Notes: generated by a model from the sequence alone, not told the origin. A stretch of 24,916 nucleotides of DNA from Desulfocurvus sp. (GCF_023230885.1 NZ_JALNWM010000017.1:1-24916); one strand, 5' to 3'; positions 16,162 to 24,021 are shown, counted from the stretch's first letter. Program-made: numbers and translations.

Positions 16162-17709
16162 CTACTCCGGAACCTGGCCGATGCCGTTCTTCTTCAGCAG
16201 GGCATAGAAATGCGAGCGCGACAGGCCCGAATCGCGCAGGATGGCCTTGGTGTTGGCCCCGTGCATGGCCAGGAGGTACTCCAGGTAGCGCCGCTCCATC
16301 TCGTTCTTGAACTCCTTGAGCGAGGGCGTGCTCCGGACGAAGAAGGCGTCCATGGCCGCGATCATGGCGTCCGCCGCGGGGGCGGGGTCTTGGGGGCGGG
16401 CCTCGCCCTGCGGGCGCTGCGCGCCGTCCGCCGCGGCCGCGGCCGGGGCCGCGTCCGGATCTCCGGACCCGGGCCGGGGCTCCCGGGGCGCCCCCTCCGG
16501 CCTGCCCAGGGACGCCTTGGTCACCTGGATGCGCACCTCCTGGGGCAGGTGCATGGCATACAGGGTGCGCTCCTCCCCGGCGGCGACAAAGGCGCGTTCG
16601 AGCACGTTGAACAGCTCGCGCACGTTGCCCGGCCAGCGGTAGGCCGCCAGAACATCGAAGAAGTCCGAGCCGAAGCCCTTGAGGGGCATGCCGTACTGCT
16701 CGCACAGGCGGCTGACGTGGAACAGGGCCAGGGGCTTCAGGTCGGCCTTGCGCGTGCGCAGGGGCGGCAGGTGGACGCTCAGGGTCTTCAGGCGGAAGAG
16801 CAGGTCCTCGCGGAAGGTTCCGGCCTGGACCATGGCTTCGAGGTTGCGGTTGGTGGCGGCCACGATGCGGAAATCGCTCTCCACCTCGCGGGTCTCGCCC
16901 ACGGGGCGGAAGCGTTTCTCCTGGAGCACGCGCAGGAAGGACTTCTGCAACGCCAGGGGCATCTCGCCCACCTCGTCCAGGAACAGGGTCCCGCCGTCGG
17001 CCAGCCGGACCAGCCCGATGCGGTCCTCGTTGGCCCCGGTGAAGGCGCCCTTGCGGTGGCCGAACAGGGTGGACTCCACCAGGGTCTCCGTCAGGGCGGC
17101 GCAGTCCACCACGACGAAACGGCCCTCGCCGCGCGGGCTGTTCTCGTGGATGGTCCGCGCGGCCAGCTCCTTGCCCGTGCCCGTTTCGCCGGTGATGAGC
17201 GCGCCGGAGTGGCTGCGCGCGGCCTGGGCGATGAAATCGAAGACCTGCTTCATGGCCGGACCGCGCCCGACCATGTGCTCCAGGTTGAGCGCGACCACGG
17301 GCGCCGCGCCGCGCCGCTCCTGGCGGTATTTCAGCGCCCGCTGGATGGAGAGCATGGTCTGCTTGATGGGCGAGGGCTTGACCAGGTAGTCCCAGACCCC
17401 GCGCTGGATGGCCAGCTCGGCGCCGTCGGGGTCGCCCTGGCCGGTGAGGATGATGACCTCGGGCGCCCCGGGGGCGGCCTTGATCTCGGGCAGGCGCTCC
17501 AGGCCGTTGCCGTCGGGCAGGCGCACGTCCAGGAACACGAGGTCGAACCCGCCGCCCCCCAGGGCGGCCAGGCCCTCGGCCAGGGTGCCCGCCGCCTCGC
17601 AGGCCAGCATCATCCGCGAAACGAGGCTGCACATGGTTCCGCGCACCTCGGGGTCATCGTCGATGACCAGGATGCGGCTGCCCATGAGATTGTCGGCGCT
17701 AGTCGTCAT
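16162..17709 (-). CDS. Sigma-54-dependent response regulator (receiver, AAA+, Fis HTH)
   Basis: A 515-residue NtrC-type activator. The receiver domain (about 11-125) has acidic residues D17-D19 and phosphoacceptor D61 in LVFLDVRLPDG. The AAA+ domain (about 145-385) has Walker A GETGTGKE (174-181), the sigma-54 contact loop GAFTGA (221-226) and Walker B TLFLDE (241-246). An Ala/Pro-rich linker (about 410-455) leads to a Fis-type helix-turn-helix in the last 45 residues (NTKAILRDSGLSRSHFYALL). All ATPase motifs are intact, so it should activate sigma-54 promoters when phosphorylated. It corresponds in position to DVU3023, remembered as the regulator of the lactate oxidation genes. It overlaps the kinase gene by 11 nt; a second ATG at codon 9 is possible. 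Confidence 0.95.
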   Translation of the reverse strand: MTTSADNLMGSRILVIDDDPEVRGTMCSLVSRMMLACEAAGTLAEGLAALGGGGFDLVFLDVRLPDGNGLERLPEIKAAPGAPEVIILTGQGDPDGAELAIQRGVWDYLVKPSPIKQTMLSIQRALKYRQERRGAAPVVALNLEHMVGRGPAMKQVFDFIAQAARSHSGALITGETGTGKELAARTIHENSPRGEGRFVVVDCAALTETLVESTLFGHRKGAFTGANEDRIGLVRLADGGTLFLDEVGEMPLALQKSFLRVLQEKRFRPVGETREVESDFRIVAATNRNLEAMVQAGTFREDLLFRLKTLSVHLPPLRTRKADLKPLALFHVSRLCEQYGMPLKGFGSDFFDVLAAYRWPGNVRELFNVLERAFVAAGEERTLYAMHLPQEVRIQVTKASLGRPEGAPREPRPGSGDPDAAPAAAAADGAQRPQGEARPQDPAPAADAMIAAMDAFFVRSTPSLKEFKNEMERRYLEYLLAMHGANTKAILRDSGLSRSHFYALLKKNGIGQVPE

Positions 17710-20449
17710 CGGTCCGCAACACCTCGCGCAGGGCTTGGGAAAGGATGTTCCTGTCGTAGGGCTTGAGCAGGATGCGCGCCACGTTGGGCAGGTCCGCGGC
17801 CAGGGTCACGGCGCGCTCGCGCCCCGAAACCATCAGCACCGGCACGTCGGGCATGCGCCGCTCCAGCTCCCGGGCCAGCTCCACGCCGGACAGCCCGGGC
17901 ATGTCGAAATCCGTGATCACCGCGTCGAAGCCGTCGGGGTCGCCGTCCACGGCCTCCAGGGCCTCGCGGGCGTCGCGCGCGGGGGTCACCGTGTAGCCCA
18001 GCGATTCCAGAACCCGGGGGATGGTCTCGTACTGGTCCTCGTCGTCCTCCACGAACAGGACGTGCCCGCTGCCGGTCTGGGCATCGGCCGGGGCCAGGGC
18101 GCGCAGGGCGGCCCCGGCCTCGGTCACGGGGATGTGCACCGTGAAGGCCGTGCGCTCGCGGGGGGCGCTCTCCACCTCGATGGACCCCCGGTGGCCCTTG
18201 ATGATGCCCATGACCACCGCCAGGCCCAGGCCCGTGCCCTCGGCCTTGCCCTTGGTGGTGAAGAACGGGTCGAAGATCTTGTCCACGATGGCCGGGGAGA
18301 CCCCGGGGCCGTTGTCCACCACCTGGAAACGAAGGTAGCATCCCGGGGCCACGTTGCGCAATTCCGCCGCCGAGGGGTCCAGCTCGACGGCGTCGAGGTG
18401 GATCTCCATGCGCCCGCCGGTGTCGCGCAGGGCCTGGAAGGCGTTGGTGGTCAGGTTCATCACGATCTGGTTGATCTGCGCGGGGTCGGCCATTACCGGG
18501 GGCAGGTCCTCGCGCACATGGGAGACGATCTCGATATTGCGCGGCAGGGACGCCTTGAGCAGACCCAGGGCGTCGCGCAGCACCTCCGGGAAGGACGTGG
18601 GCTGGAAGCCCTCCTGCGACGGCTTGGAGAAGGTCAGGATCTGCTTGACCAGCCCGCTGCCGCGCCGCGCCGCGCGCAGGCAGCGCTCCAGGTCCTGCCC
18701 GGCGGCGGACTCGGGGTCGATGTCCATGAGCGCCAGCTCGGTGGAGTTGATGATCGAGGTCAGGATGTTGTTGAAATCGTGGGCGATACCCCCGGCCAGG
18801 GTGCCGATGGCCTCCATCTTCTGCGATTGCAGGAGCTGGCGTTCCAGGTTGGCCTCGCGGGTCACGTCCTCGGCGGTGGACAGCGTGCCGACCACGGCCC
18901 CGCGCTTGTCGCGCAGGGGGACCTTGCGGATCTCGAGCATCCGGCCCTCGCCCCAGGCGTTGTGCACCAGCCTGCGCGCCCGGGGCATGGGCCGCTCGGT
19001 GCGGATGACCTCGCGGTCGCGCGCGCTGACCCAGGCCGCGAACTCGCGCGGCGGCAGGAGCACGTCGTCGGTGCGCCCGCGCACCCCGGGCACCTCGTCG
19101 ATGCCGAAGAACTCGCTGAAATAGCGGTTGGCGCCCAGGTAGCGCTGCCGCCGGTCCTTCCAGCAAACCAGCTGGGGGATGGTGTCCATGAGGATTTCCT
19201 GGAAGGACAGCTGGTCGTGCATGGTCCGCTCGGCCTCGCGGCGGCGCATGATGTTCAGGGCCAGCAGCACCAGGATGCCCAGCAGCAAAACGAAGCCGAC
19301 CGCGATGGTCCACGCGATCTGCTTGTCCAGCTCGTAGAAGGCCTTGGGCTCGTTGATGATCAGGCTGTCCGGGGGCAGGGCCTCGGGGGAGATGCGCTGG
19401 CGCTGGAGCTCGTTGTAGTCGAAGCCGAAGCGGGTTTCGGCGTCGTAGATCACCGGCAGCTCGGACAGGGGCGTCCCGGAGAGCAGCTTCAGGGCCATGT
19501 CCGCCGCGCGGCGGCCGTGGGCGGGGCCCGAGATGAGCTTGCCGCCCACGATGCCGTGGCCAAGCAGGAACTCCCAGCTCGAATACAGGGGCGCGTCGGT
19601 GTTGGCGCGCACGATGTCGAGCACCTCCTGGGCCGAGGCGAAGCGCCCGCCCACGCTCTGGTAGAACGGGATGAAGTAGTAGAACGTGTCCGCCGGGGCC
19701 TCGCGCACCCGGGCCCGGATCTCCTCCAGGCTGAACTGGGTCCAGGCCTCGAAGGCCAGCCGCCCGCCGAAGGTCGTGGCGCCCTCGCGCACCTGGTTCA
19801 GGATGGCCAGCCCCGTGCCCGAGCGGTCGCCGATGGCCACCACCCGGCTGCGCCCGGGGTGCAGGCGCAGGGCCAGGGCCAGGGTCTGGGCCACGTCGTA
19901 GTTTTCCACCACGCCGGTGATGGCCCGGCCCGCGATGCGCTCGGGGTGGAAGTCGTTGACGCCGCAAAAGACCACCGGAACGCCCGGGAACAGGTGGTCG
20001 CCGTAGTCGAGGATGAAATCGAAGGCGTTGTTGTCCGACACCAGGACCAGGTCGAAGCGCGTGTCGCTGAACTTGCGGGCGTAGAGGTCCACCAGCAGCG
20101 GGCGCACGAGCTCCAGCTCGTATTTCTTGAAATCCTGGTATTCCACCTGGACCTCGATGTCCGGGTGGTGGTCCAGCACCTCGCGGATGCCGCGCAGGAT
20201 ATCGTCGGACCAGGCGTAGCCCTGGTGGTAGGAGTTCAGGTAGAGCACCCGGGCGCGCAGGCTGCTGGACACCGTGTGCACAGGGCGCAGCGGCGGGTCG
20301 GGCGGCAGGTCGGGCTCCAGGGACAGGGCCCGCGCCACGGGGACGCCCCTCCAGTCCGGAAAAACGGACACAAGCGCAACCCCCAGCAGGGCCAACAGCA
20401 GGACAACGGCCCGGAACCGACCCGGAGCGAGAGTAAAAAAGTCTTTCAT
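17699..20449 (-). CDS. Membrane hybrid histidine kinase with ABC-substrate-binding-like sensor, PAS and receiver
   Basis: A 916-residue protein. An N-terminal membrane segment or signal anchor (about 13-31) precedes a periplasmic domain of the ABC_sub_bind type (about 67-360, opening RVLYLNSYHQGYAWSDDILRG). A second membrane helix spans about 379-399. Then come a PAS domain (about 412-530), HisKA with H557 in GGIAHDFNN, an HATPase domain (N669, DNGPG at 712-716, GTGLGL at 738-743) and a C-terminal receiver (about 796-912) with D847. It should sense a small extracytoplasmic ligand, unknown, and phosphorylate the overlapping response regulator. No phosphotransfer (Hpt) domain is present in the window, so the receiver may be autoinhibitory. 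Start: AGGAG about 11 nt upstream of this ATG; another ATG 10 codons earlier is less likely. Confidence 0.93.
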   Translation of the reverse strand: MKDFFTLAPGRFRAVVLLLALLGVALVSVFPDWRGVPVARALSLEPDLPPDPPLRPVHTVSSSLRARVLYLNSYHQGYAWSDDILRGIREVLDHHPDIEVQVEYQDFKKYELELVRPLLVDLYARKFSDTRFDLVLVSDNNAFDFILDYGDHLFPGVPVVFCGVNDFHPERIAGRAITGVVENYDVAQTLALALRLHPGRSRVVAIGDRSGTGLAILNQVREGATTFGGRLAFEAWTQFSLEEIRARVREAPADTFYYFIPFYQSVGGRFASAQEVLDIVRANTDAPLYSSWEFLLGHGIVGGKLISGPAHGRRAADMALKLLSGTPLSELPVIYDAETRFGFDYNELQRQRISPEALPPDSLIINEPKAFYELDKQIAWTIAVGFVLLLGILVLLALNIMRRREAERTMHDQLSFQEILMDTIPQLVCWKDRRQRYLGANRYFSEFFGIDEVPGVRGRTDDVLLPPREFAAWVSARDREVIRTERPMPRARRLVHNAWGEGRMLEIRKVPLRDKRGAVVGTLSTAEDVTREANLERQLLQSQKMEAIGTLAGGIAHDFNNILTSIINSTELALMDIDPESAAGQDLERCLRAARRGSGLVKQILTFSKPSQEGFQPTSFPEVLRDALGLLKASLPRNIEIVSHVREDLPPVMADPAQINQIVMNLTTNAFQALRDTGGRMEIHLDAVELDPSAAELRNVAPGCYLRFQVVDNGPGVSPAIVDKIFDPFFTTKGKAEGTGLGLAVVMGIIKGHRGSIEVESAPRERTAFTVHIPVTEAGAALRALAPADAQTGSGHVLFVEDDEDQYETIPRVLESLGYTVTPARDAREALEAVDGDPDGFDAVITDFDMPGLSGVELARELERRMPDVPVLMVSGRERAVTLAADLPNVARILLKPYDRNILSQALREVLRTDDD
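20353..20370. promoter_or_regulatory. Enhancer-type inverted repeat inside the kinase gene start
   Basis: AGTCCGGAAAAACGGACA has the arms, 6-nt A-rich centre and total length of the por and lctP activator sites. It lies over codons 27-32 of the kinase gene. No sigma-54 promoter is found at the 93-bp distance on the minus strand. It may be an autoregulatory site or a chance match. Confidence 0.4.
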
Positions 20450-20759
20450 TCCAGAAACTTCTCCTGCCGACGCGGACATACACGCCCTGGCGCGACGAAC
20501 CCCGGACTACAAGAAGCGTTCCACCCGCCCCGGCCCGCGGCCGTCCCGTCCGGAGGGGGCGCCCGCGGGGCCGCCGCGCCCGCACCACATCGGCGCCCCA
20601 TCCGCCCGCCCCGGACGGGCGCCGCAGCGGCCGAGGTCCCAGACAGGCGCGCGGAGTCTCCCCGGTGGACACCCGGGGCCCCGGGCGGCCCTCCGAAAGG
20701 GCGTCTCCCTTGCGCTTCACCAGGGAGCTGCCGTCCCGCCGGAGGCCGCCGGGGGCAGG

Positions 20760-20805
20760 GGCGCCCCCCGGCGCCCCCCGGCGCCCCCCGACGCCCCCCG
20801 GCGCC
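20760..20805. repeat. Decamer tandem repeat
   Basis: About 4.5 copies of GCGCCCCCCG in a row, one copy with A in place of the first G (ACGCCCCCCG). A simple slippage-prone repeat in non-coding DNA. Confidence 0.9.
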
Positions 20806-20837
20806 AAGGATACGCGCCCCGGACGGTTCCGGAAAGC

Positions 20838-20926
20838 CCTTGCCCCACGCGCTCCCGGGGGCCGATTCTGCGCGGCGAGCACAGCGCGGCGGTGCGGGCC
20901 TTGCCCCACGCGCCCCCGGGGGCCGA
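20838..20926. repeat. Pair of 28-bp direct repeats, 61-bp period
   Basis: Copies at 20838-20865 and 20899-20926 differ at one base (core CCTTGCCCCACGCGC then CCCGGGGGCCGA). The intervening 33 nt are unlike the repeat. Confidence 0.85.
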
Positions 20927-21254
20927 CGCGCGGGCCGGGCGCCAGCCGGGCCGGGCGCTGCCTTCGGCCAGGAAAGGCATATCTCCGGCGCCCCGCCAGG
21001 ACACCGGGCCGCCCCGGCCTCCGGTCCGCATCGCCCCTTGCCTTCGCCCCGTTCCGGTGTCAGAATCAGCGGGCCGGGTGCACCCGGCGTATGCCCCTGC
21101 GAACTGCGGACCGAGCGTCGAGAAAGCTCCCCGCCAGTATCCTCCGGGACGGCGGAAACCGTTCCGGAGCGAGCTTCGCAGGGGCTTTTCCTTTGACCGC
21201 CCCCCCGCGCCCGCGTCCATGCGTATGACCGCGCCACCCACGTCCTGACTGCTG

Positions 21255-21352
21255 ACCCGCCCCTCCCCATGTCCGTGCGCAGGCGCGCCGGCGCCCCGCC
21301 CCGCCCCAGGGCTTGATACCCGCCCCTCCCCATGTCCGTGCGCAGGCGCGCC
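21255..21352. repeat. Pair of 35-bp direct repeats, 63-bp period
   Basis: Identical copies at 21255-21289 and 21318-21352, each containing CCCCATGTCCGTGCGCAGG. The similarity continues about 10 bp further with a one-base insertion. It lies about 90-180 nt past the cobM stop. Confidence 0.9.
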
Positions 21353-21438
21353 CGGCGCCCGCCCGGAGTCAGGAACTTCGCGCCATCCGGCCCGGCGCCA
21401 GGCCCAAACCCGGCGCCGACCAAACCCCGACGCCCGGC

Positions 21439-22191
21439 CTACCCCCGGCGCCCGTGGCTGAAATCGGGGGCGTAGAGCCGCGAGGGCGACCCGGCCCGGT
21501 CCTGCGCGGGCAGCACCAGGAAAACCACCTGCCCGCCCCAGCCCCGTCCGGCCACGGCTCCGGCCAGCCCGTCCACGGTGGTGTGCAGCACTGCGCCGTC
21601 GGGCCAGCCCACCCGATGCCCGGCCACCACCGGGGTTCCGGGGGCCAGCCCCCCGGCCAGCAGCTCGCGGCGCACCTCCCCGGCCAGGGCCGCCGAAAGG
21701 TAGATCGCCAGGGAACAGCCCCGGGCGGCGAACGCGCGCAGGGCCTCGGCCTCGGGAACCGGGGTGCGGCCCGCAACGCGGGTGATGACCAGCGACTGCG
21801 TGGCCCCCGGCACGGTGAAGCCCACCCCGGCCAGGGCCGCTGCGGCGAAGGCCGCCGTGACCCCGGGCACGATCTCCCAGGGCACGCCCTCGGCGTCCAG
21901 CAGCGCGGCCTGCTCGGCCACTGCCCCATAGAGCGAGGGGTCGCCGGTATGCACGCGCACGGCCAGCCCCCCGGCGCGCACCGTCTCCATGAGCAGCGCG
22001 TGGGTCTGCTCCAGGGTCAGGGGCGCCGAGTCCTCCACGCGCGCCCCGGGCCGCGCGCAGGCCACCACCCCGGGCGGCACCAGTGATCCGGCATAAAGCA
22101 CCAGATCGGCCCGGGCCACCAGGTCGCGGCCCTTGACGGTGATGAGGTCCGGGTCGCCCGGCCCGGCGCCGATGAAATAGACCTGAGTCAT
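21439..22191 (-). CDS. cobM: Precorrin-4/cobalt-precorrin-4 C11-methyltransferase
   Basis: A 250-residue SAM-dependent methyltransferase of the tetrapyrrole methylase family. Motifs: MTQVYFIGAGPGDPDLITVK at the N-terminus, LVLYAGSLVPP, HTGDPSLYGA (about 81-90), EIVPGVTAAFAAAA and a C-terminal VVFLVLP strand. The AGSLVPP segment and length fit CobM/CbiF, which methylates C11 in cobalamin synthesis; sulfate reducers normally use the anaerobic route, so CbiF function is likely. AAGGAG lies 7 nt before the ATG; the long upstream frame is non-coding. It stands alone here, with no other cobalamin gene and no B12-box riboswitch that I can find. Pathway genes elsewhere in the genome are assumed. Confidence 0.93.
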   Translation of the reverse strand: MTQVYFIGAGPGDPDLITVKGRDLVARADLVLYAGSLVPPGVVACARPGARVEDSAPLTLEQTHALLMETVRAGGLAVRVHTGDPSLYGAVAEQAALLDAEGVPWEIVPGVTAAFAAAALAGVGFTVPGATQSLVITRVAGRTPVPEAEALRAFAARGCSLAIYLSAALAGEVRRELLAGGLAPGTPVVAGHRVGWPDGAVLHTTVDGLAGAVAGRGWGGQVVFLVLPAQDRAGSPSRLYAPDFSHGRRG

Positions 22192-22735
22192 GAACAGCTC
22201 CTTCGGGGCCGCGCCCCCGCCGATCATGCCGCCGGGCGGCCCCTTTGTCCACGCCCGGGGCGCGGCCGGGGGCGCGGGGGCGGCCGTCCCCCCCACGCCG
22301 GGGCCATGCGCGTCCGGAGCGGACCCCGGCTGGCGGCGCTCCTTCGTCCTCTCAATCGGGGGGCCTTGCTGCGGCGCGCCCGGGCCAACCACGCCCCGGG
22401 CACCCCGCCCGCACGCCGGGGGCTGGCCGGAGCCCCGGGTGCCGAACATGGAACACAGCCCCCTCAACCGCGCACGCCGGGCCACGCCCCGAACCCCCTT
22501 CGCCAGGAGCGGCGACCAGCCCCGGCCCATGTTCCGCCCCGGGAACACCGGCAGGCGGCCCGGCCGCCCGGCCGCCACCCCGCCTTGCACCGGGCAACCT
22601 GGCCGCGCCCACGCCCACCCGGCCCGGCGCCCGGTCGGAGGATTCCCGGCCTGCCCGGCCCGGCACCCCTGTTCTCCTTGCTTTGCAAATTCGCTGCGGC
22701 CGCCGAGCCGGGACACGCCGAACAGACCCGAAGCC

Positions 22736-23351
22736 GACACCCGCGCGCGTCCGAAGCAAGGTCGGCCCTGCCCCAGCGCAGCGCCCCCCCGACACCCGCG
22801 CGCGCGTCCGAAACAAACCCATATGGCGTCTGGCGTGGCTCATTGATGACCCCCCCGACACCCACGCGCGCGTTCGAAACAAACCAGTTCAGCCATGTCG
22901 CCGGTTGCATGCCCATGCTCAAACCCCGCGCACGCCAGGGAGCCCCCGGGGCCCTGTCCACGCTGGCGTCCGGGGCGCTCACCCCGTGCGCGCCGGAGGC
23001 AAATGGCCGAGGGTGCGGCGAAGGGGGAACAGGATGATCTCACCCCGCGCGCGCCGGGAGCAAATGCGCCACCACGTCCTCGTCGGCCGCCAGCGCCAAA
23101 CCCCGTGCGGGAGCCAGCGCCGCGCCACGAAACGAACCAGGGCATGGCCCCGCCAAACCCCGCGCCCCCGGGATCAGCCCGTCCGCCCGAGGGCAAGCCA
23201 CGCCGCCCCCGGAGGACAGCCCGCCCACCCAAGGCGAACCCACGCCAGCATCCCGAGCCCCGGGACAAACCCCGTGCGCCCCGGGCGCCAGGCAGGCGGC
23301 GAGCTGGGCCAGACACTGCCCAGAAACAAGCCCACGCCCCCGGAAGCAAGG
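22736..23351. repeat. Degenerate interspersed repeat array, 55-66 bp period
   Basis: A core of about 25-28 bp, approximately CACCCCGCGCGCGCC then GGAGCAAA, recurs with unit starts near 22736, 22791, 22857, 22919, 22979, 23040, 23098, 23155, then less regularly near 23194, 23264 and 23327. The first three (GACACCC...TCCGAAACAAAC) are closest to each other, as are those at 22979 and 23040. The 30-38 nt between cores look unrelated. There are no cas genes, and the repeats are far too divergent for a working CRISPR array. Confidence 0.6.
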
Positions 23352-23560
23352 CCGCCCGCCTCCCCAGCGTCGCCTTCTCCATTTCCCGCGCCCCACTCCC
23401 CGGACGCAAGGCCGCCCATCCCCGGGCAAGCACCGCGCCCCCGGAATCAAGGTCGCCCGCCTCACCAGCGTTGCCTTCTCCAGTTCCCGCGCCCCACGCC
23501 CCGGACGCAAGGCCGCCCATCCCCGGGCAAGCACCGCGCCCCCGGACGCAAGGCGCCCCC
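23337..23560. repeat. 101-bp tandem duplication, about 2.2 copies
   Basis: Units 23337-23437 and 23438-23538 are the same apart from several substitutions, and a partial third unit follows. Each contains CCGGACGCAAGGCCGCCCAT and CCTTCTCCA(T/G)TTCCCGCG. They appear to be amplified from the degenerate array to their left. Confidence 0.85.
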
Positions 23561-23762
23561 GGGCAAAGACCCCGCCCCTGGGAACAGGATTTTTGCTTAC
23601 CCCGGTAGCGGCGGGAGCGGCCACAAGGCCCGCGCCCAGGGAACAGCCCCCCGTCAGGCCGCGCACAAATCGCGCAACGAGCGCGCAAAACGCCAAGCCC
23701 AGCCCGCCTGGCCTGCGCCGGAACGCTGCGGCCCCTTGCGCAAAAAAAACATCGCCCCCATA

Positions 23763-23791
23763 TTGACACTGATTTTCATTTTCAATAAGCT
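23763..23791 (+). promoter_or_regulatory. Probable Fur-repressed promoter
   Basis: A perfect -35 TTGACA (23763-23768) is 17 bp from a weak -10 TAAGCT (23786-23791). Between and over them are two Fur-like 15-mers offset by 6 bp: TGACACTGATTTTCA (23764-23778) and TGATTTTCATTTTCA (23770-23784). They match the Desulfovibrio Fur motif TGAAAATNATTTTCA, as I remember it, at 13 and 12 of 15 positions. This AT-rich patch is isolated in very GC-rich DNA. Confidence 0.65.
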
Positions 23792-23822
23792 TCCTTCCAG
23801 TGGCCAGGGTCGCCCCGCCTCC

Positions 23823-23873
23823 GGAACCGGTTCGCTCCCCGGTTCCCGTGCGGGGCGGCCCGCCTGGGCCGCC
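23823..23873 (+). other. Two hairpins in the leader after the Fur-box promoter
   Basis: Hairpin 1 pairs GGAACCGG (23823-23830) with CCGGTTCC (23839-23846). Hairpin 2 pairs GGCGGCCC (23854-23861) with GGGCCGCC (23866-23873) around GCCT. Both stems are perfect. They begin about 25 nt after the expected start site and have no T-run after them. Confidence 0.5.
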
Positions 23874-23919
23874 GGGCGCGGGGTGGGACAAGACCGTCAC
23901 TCCGCCCCGTGGCCTACAA

Positions 23920-23934
23920 ACAAATTTGTATAAT
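23920..23934 (+). promoter_or_regulatory. TATAAT -10 box with overlapping palindrome
   Basis: The perfect palindrome ACAAATTTGT (23920-23929) runs into an exact TATAAT (23929-23934). There is no good -35 at 16-18 bp, which is typical of activator-dependent or extended -10 promoters (TG lies upstream of the box). Likely promoter/operator for the small gene about 90 nt downstream. Confidence 0.45.
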
Positions 23935-24021
23935 CCGCGACGCACAGAACTCCCGTTCCCGTCGCCCGCGCCGGGGGCTCCCCCGCCAGAACCGGGGGCA
24001 TCCGGCCCCGAGGAGGACACC

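Larger units (their letters stand above)
20450..21438. other. Repeat-rich GC intergenic region between cobM and the kinase gene
   Basis: About 990 nt in which I see no supportable gene. Open frames exist on both strands but encode Pro/Arg/Gly-rich sequence with no recognisable domain and no good ribosome binding site. It holds a decamer tandem repeat and two separate short duplications with periods of 61 and 63 bp. The kinase promoter must lie at its left end, but I cannot identify a clear one. Confidence 0.65.
22192..24021. other. 1.8-kb gene-poor region with degenerate repeats and a regulatory island
   Basis: No supportable gene. The left part (22192-22735) is GC-rich with only low-complexity open frames. 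The middle (22736-23560) is a degenerate repeat array followed by a 101-bp tandem duplication. The right part has an AT-rich island with a Fur-type box, two hairpins and a TATAAT with an overlapping palindrome, leading to the small plus-strand genes. Confidence 0.6.

Noticed and set aside
12099..16310. 1403-codon plus-strand open frame
   Set aside because: It is the complement of por and extends through the por terminator and promoter; no ribosome binding site or family signature.
20717..22252. 511-codon minus-strand frame reading through cobM in another phase
   Set aside because: It overlaps a certain cobM gene and is low-complexity Gly/Arg/Ala throughout.
22192..22500. Cobalamin riboswitch upstream of cobM
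   Set aside because: I looked on the minus strand for a B12-box-like sequence and the conserved flanking stems and did not see them.
22861..22890. tRNA T-arm suggested by the TTCGAA in GCGCGTTCGAAACAAACC
   Set aside because: No acceptor, D or anticodon stems can be drawn around it; it is one unit of the repeat array.
22736..23351. Functional CRISPR array
   Set aside because: Repeat cores differ at many positions and no cas genes are in the window; kept only as a degenerate array.
23752..23760. A8 run as a minus-strand U-tract terminator
   Set aside because: No stem lies directly upstream of the T-run on the minus strand, and no minus-strand gene ends there.
22245..23933. 562-codon plus-strand open frame with recurring Pro/Arg-rich peptides
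   Set aside because: The repeated peptides come from the degenerate DNA repeats, which also give open frames in other phases and on the other strand. No domain, no good start.
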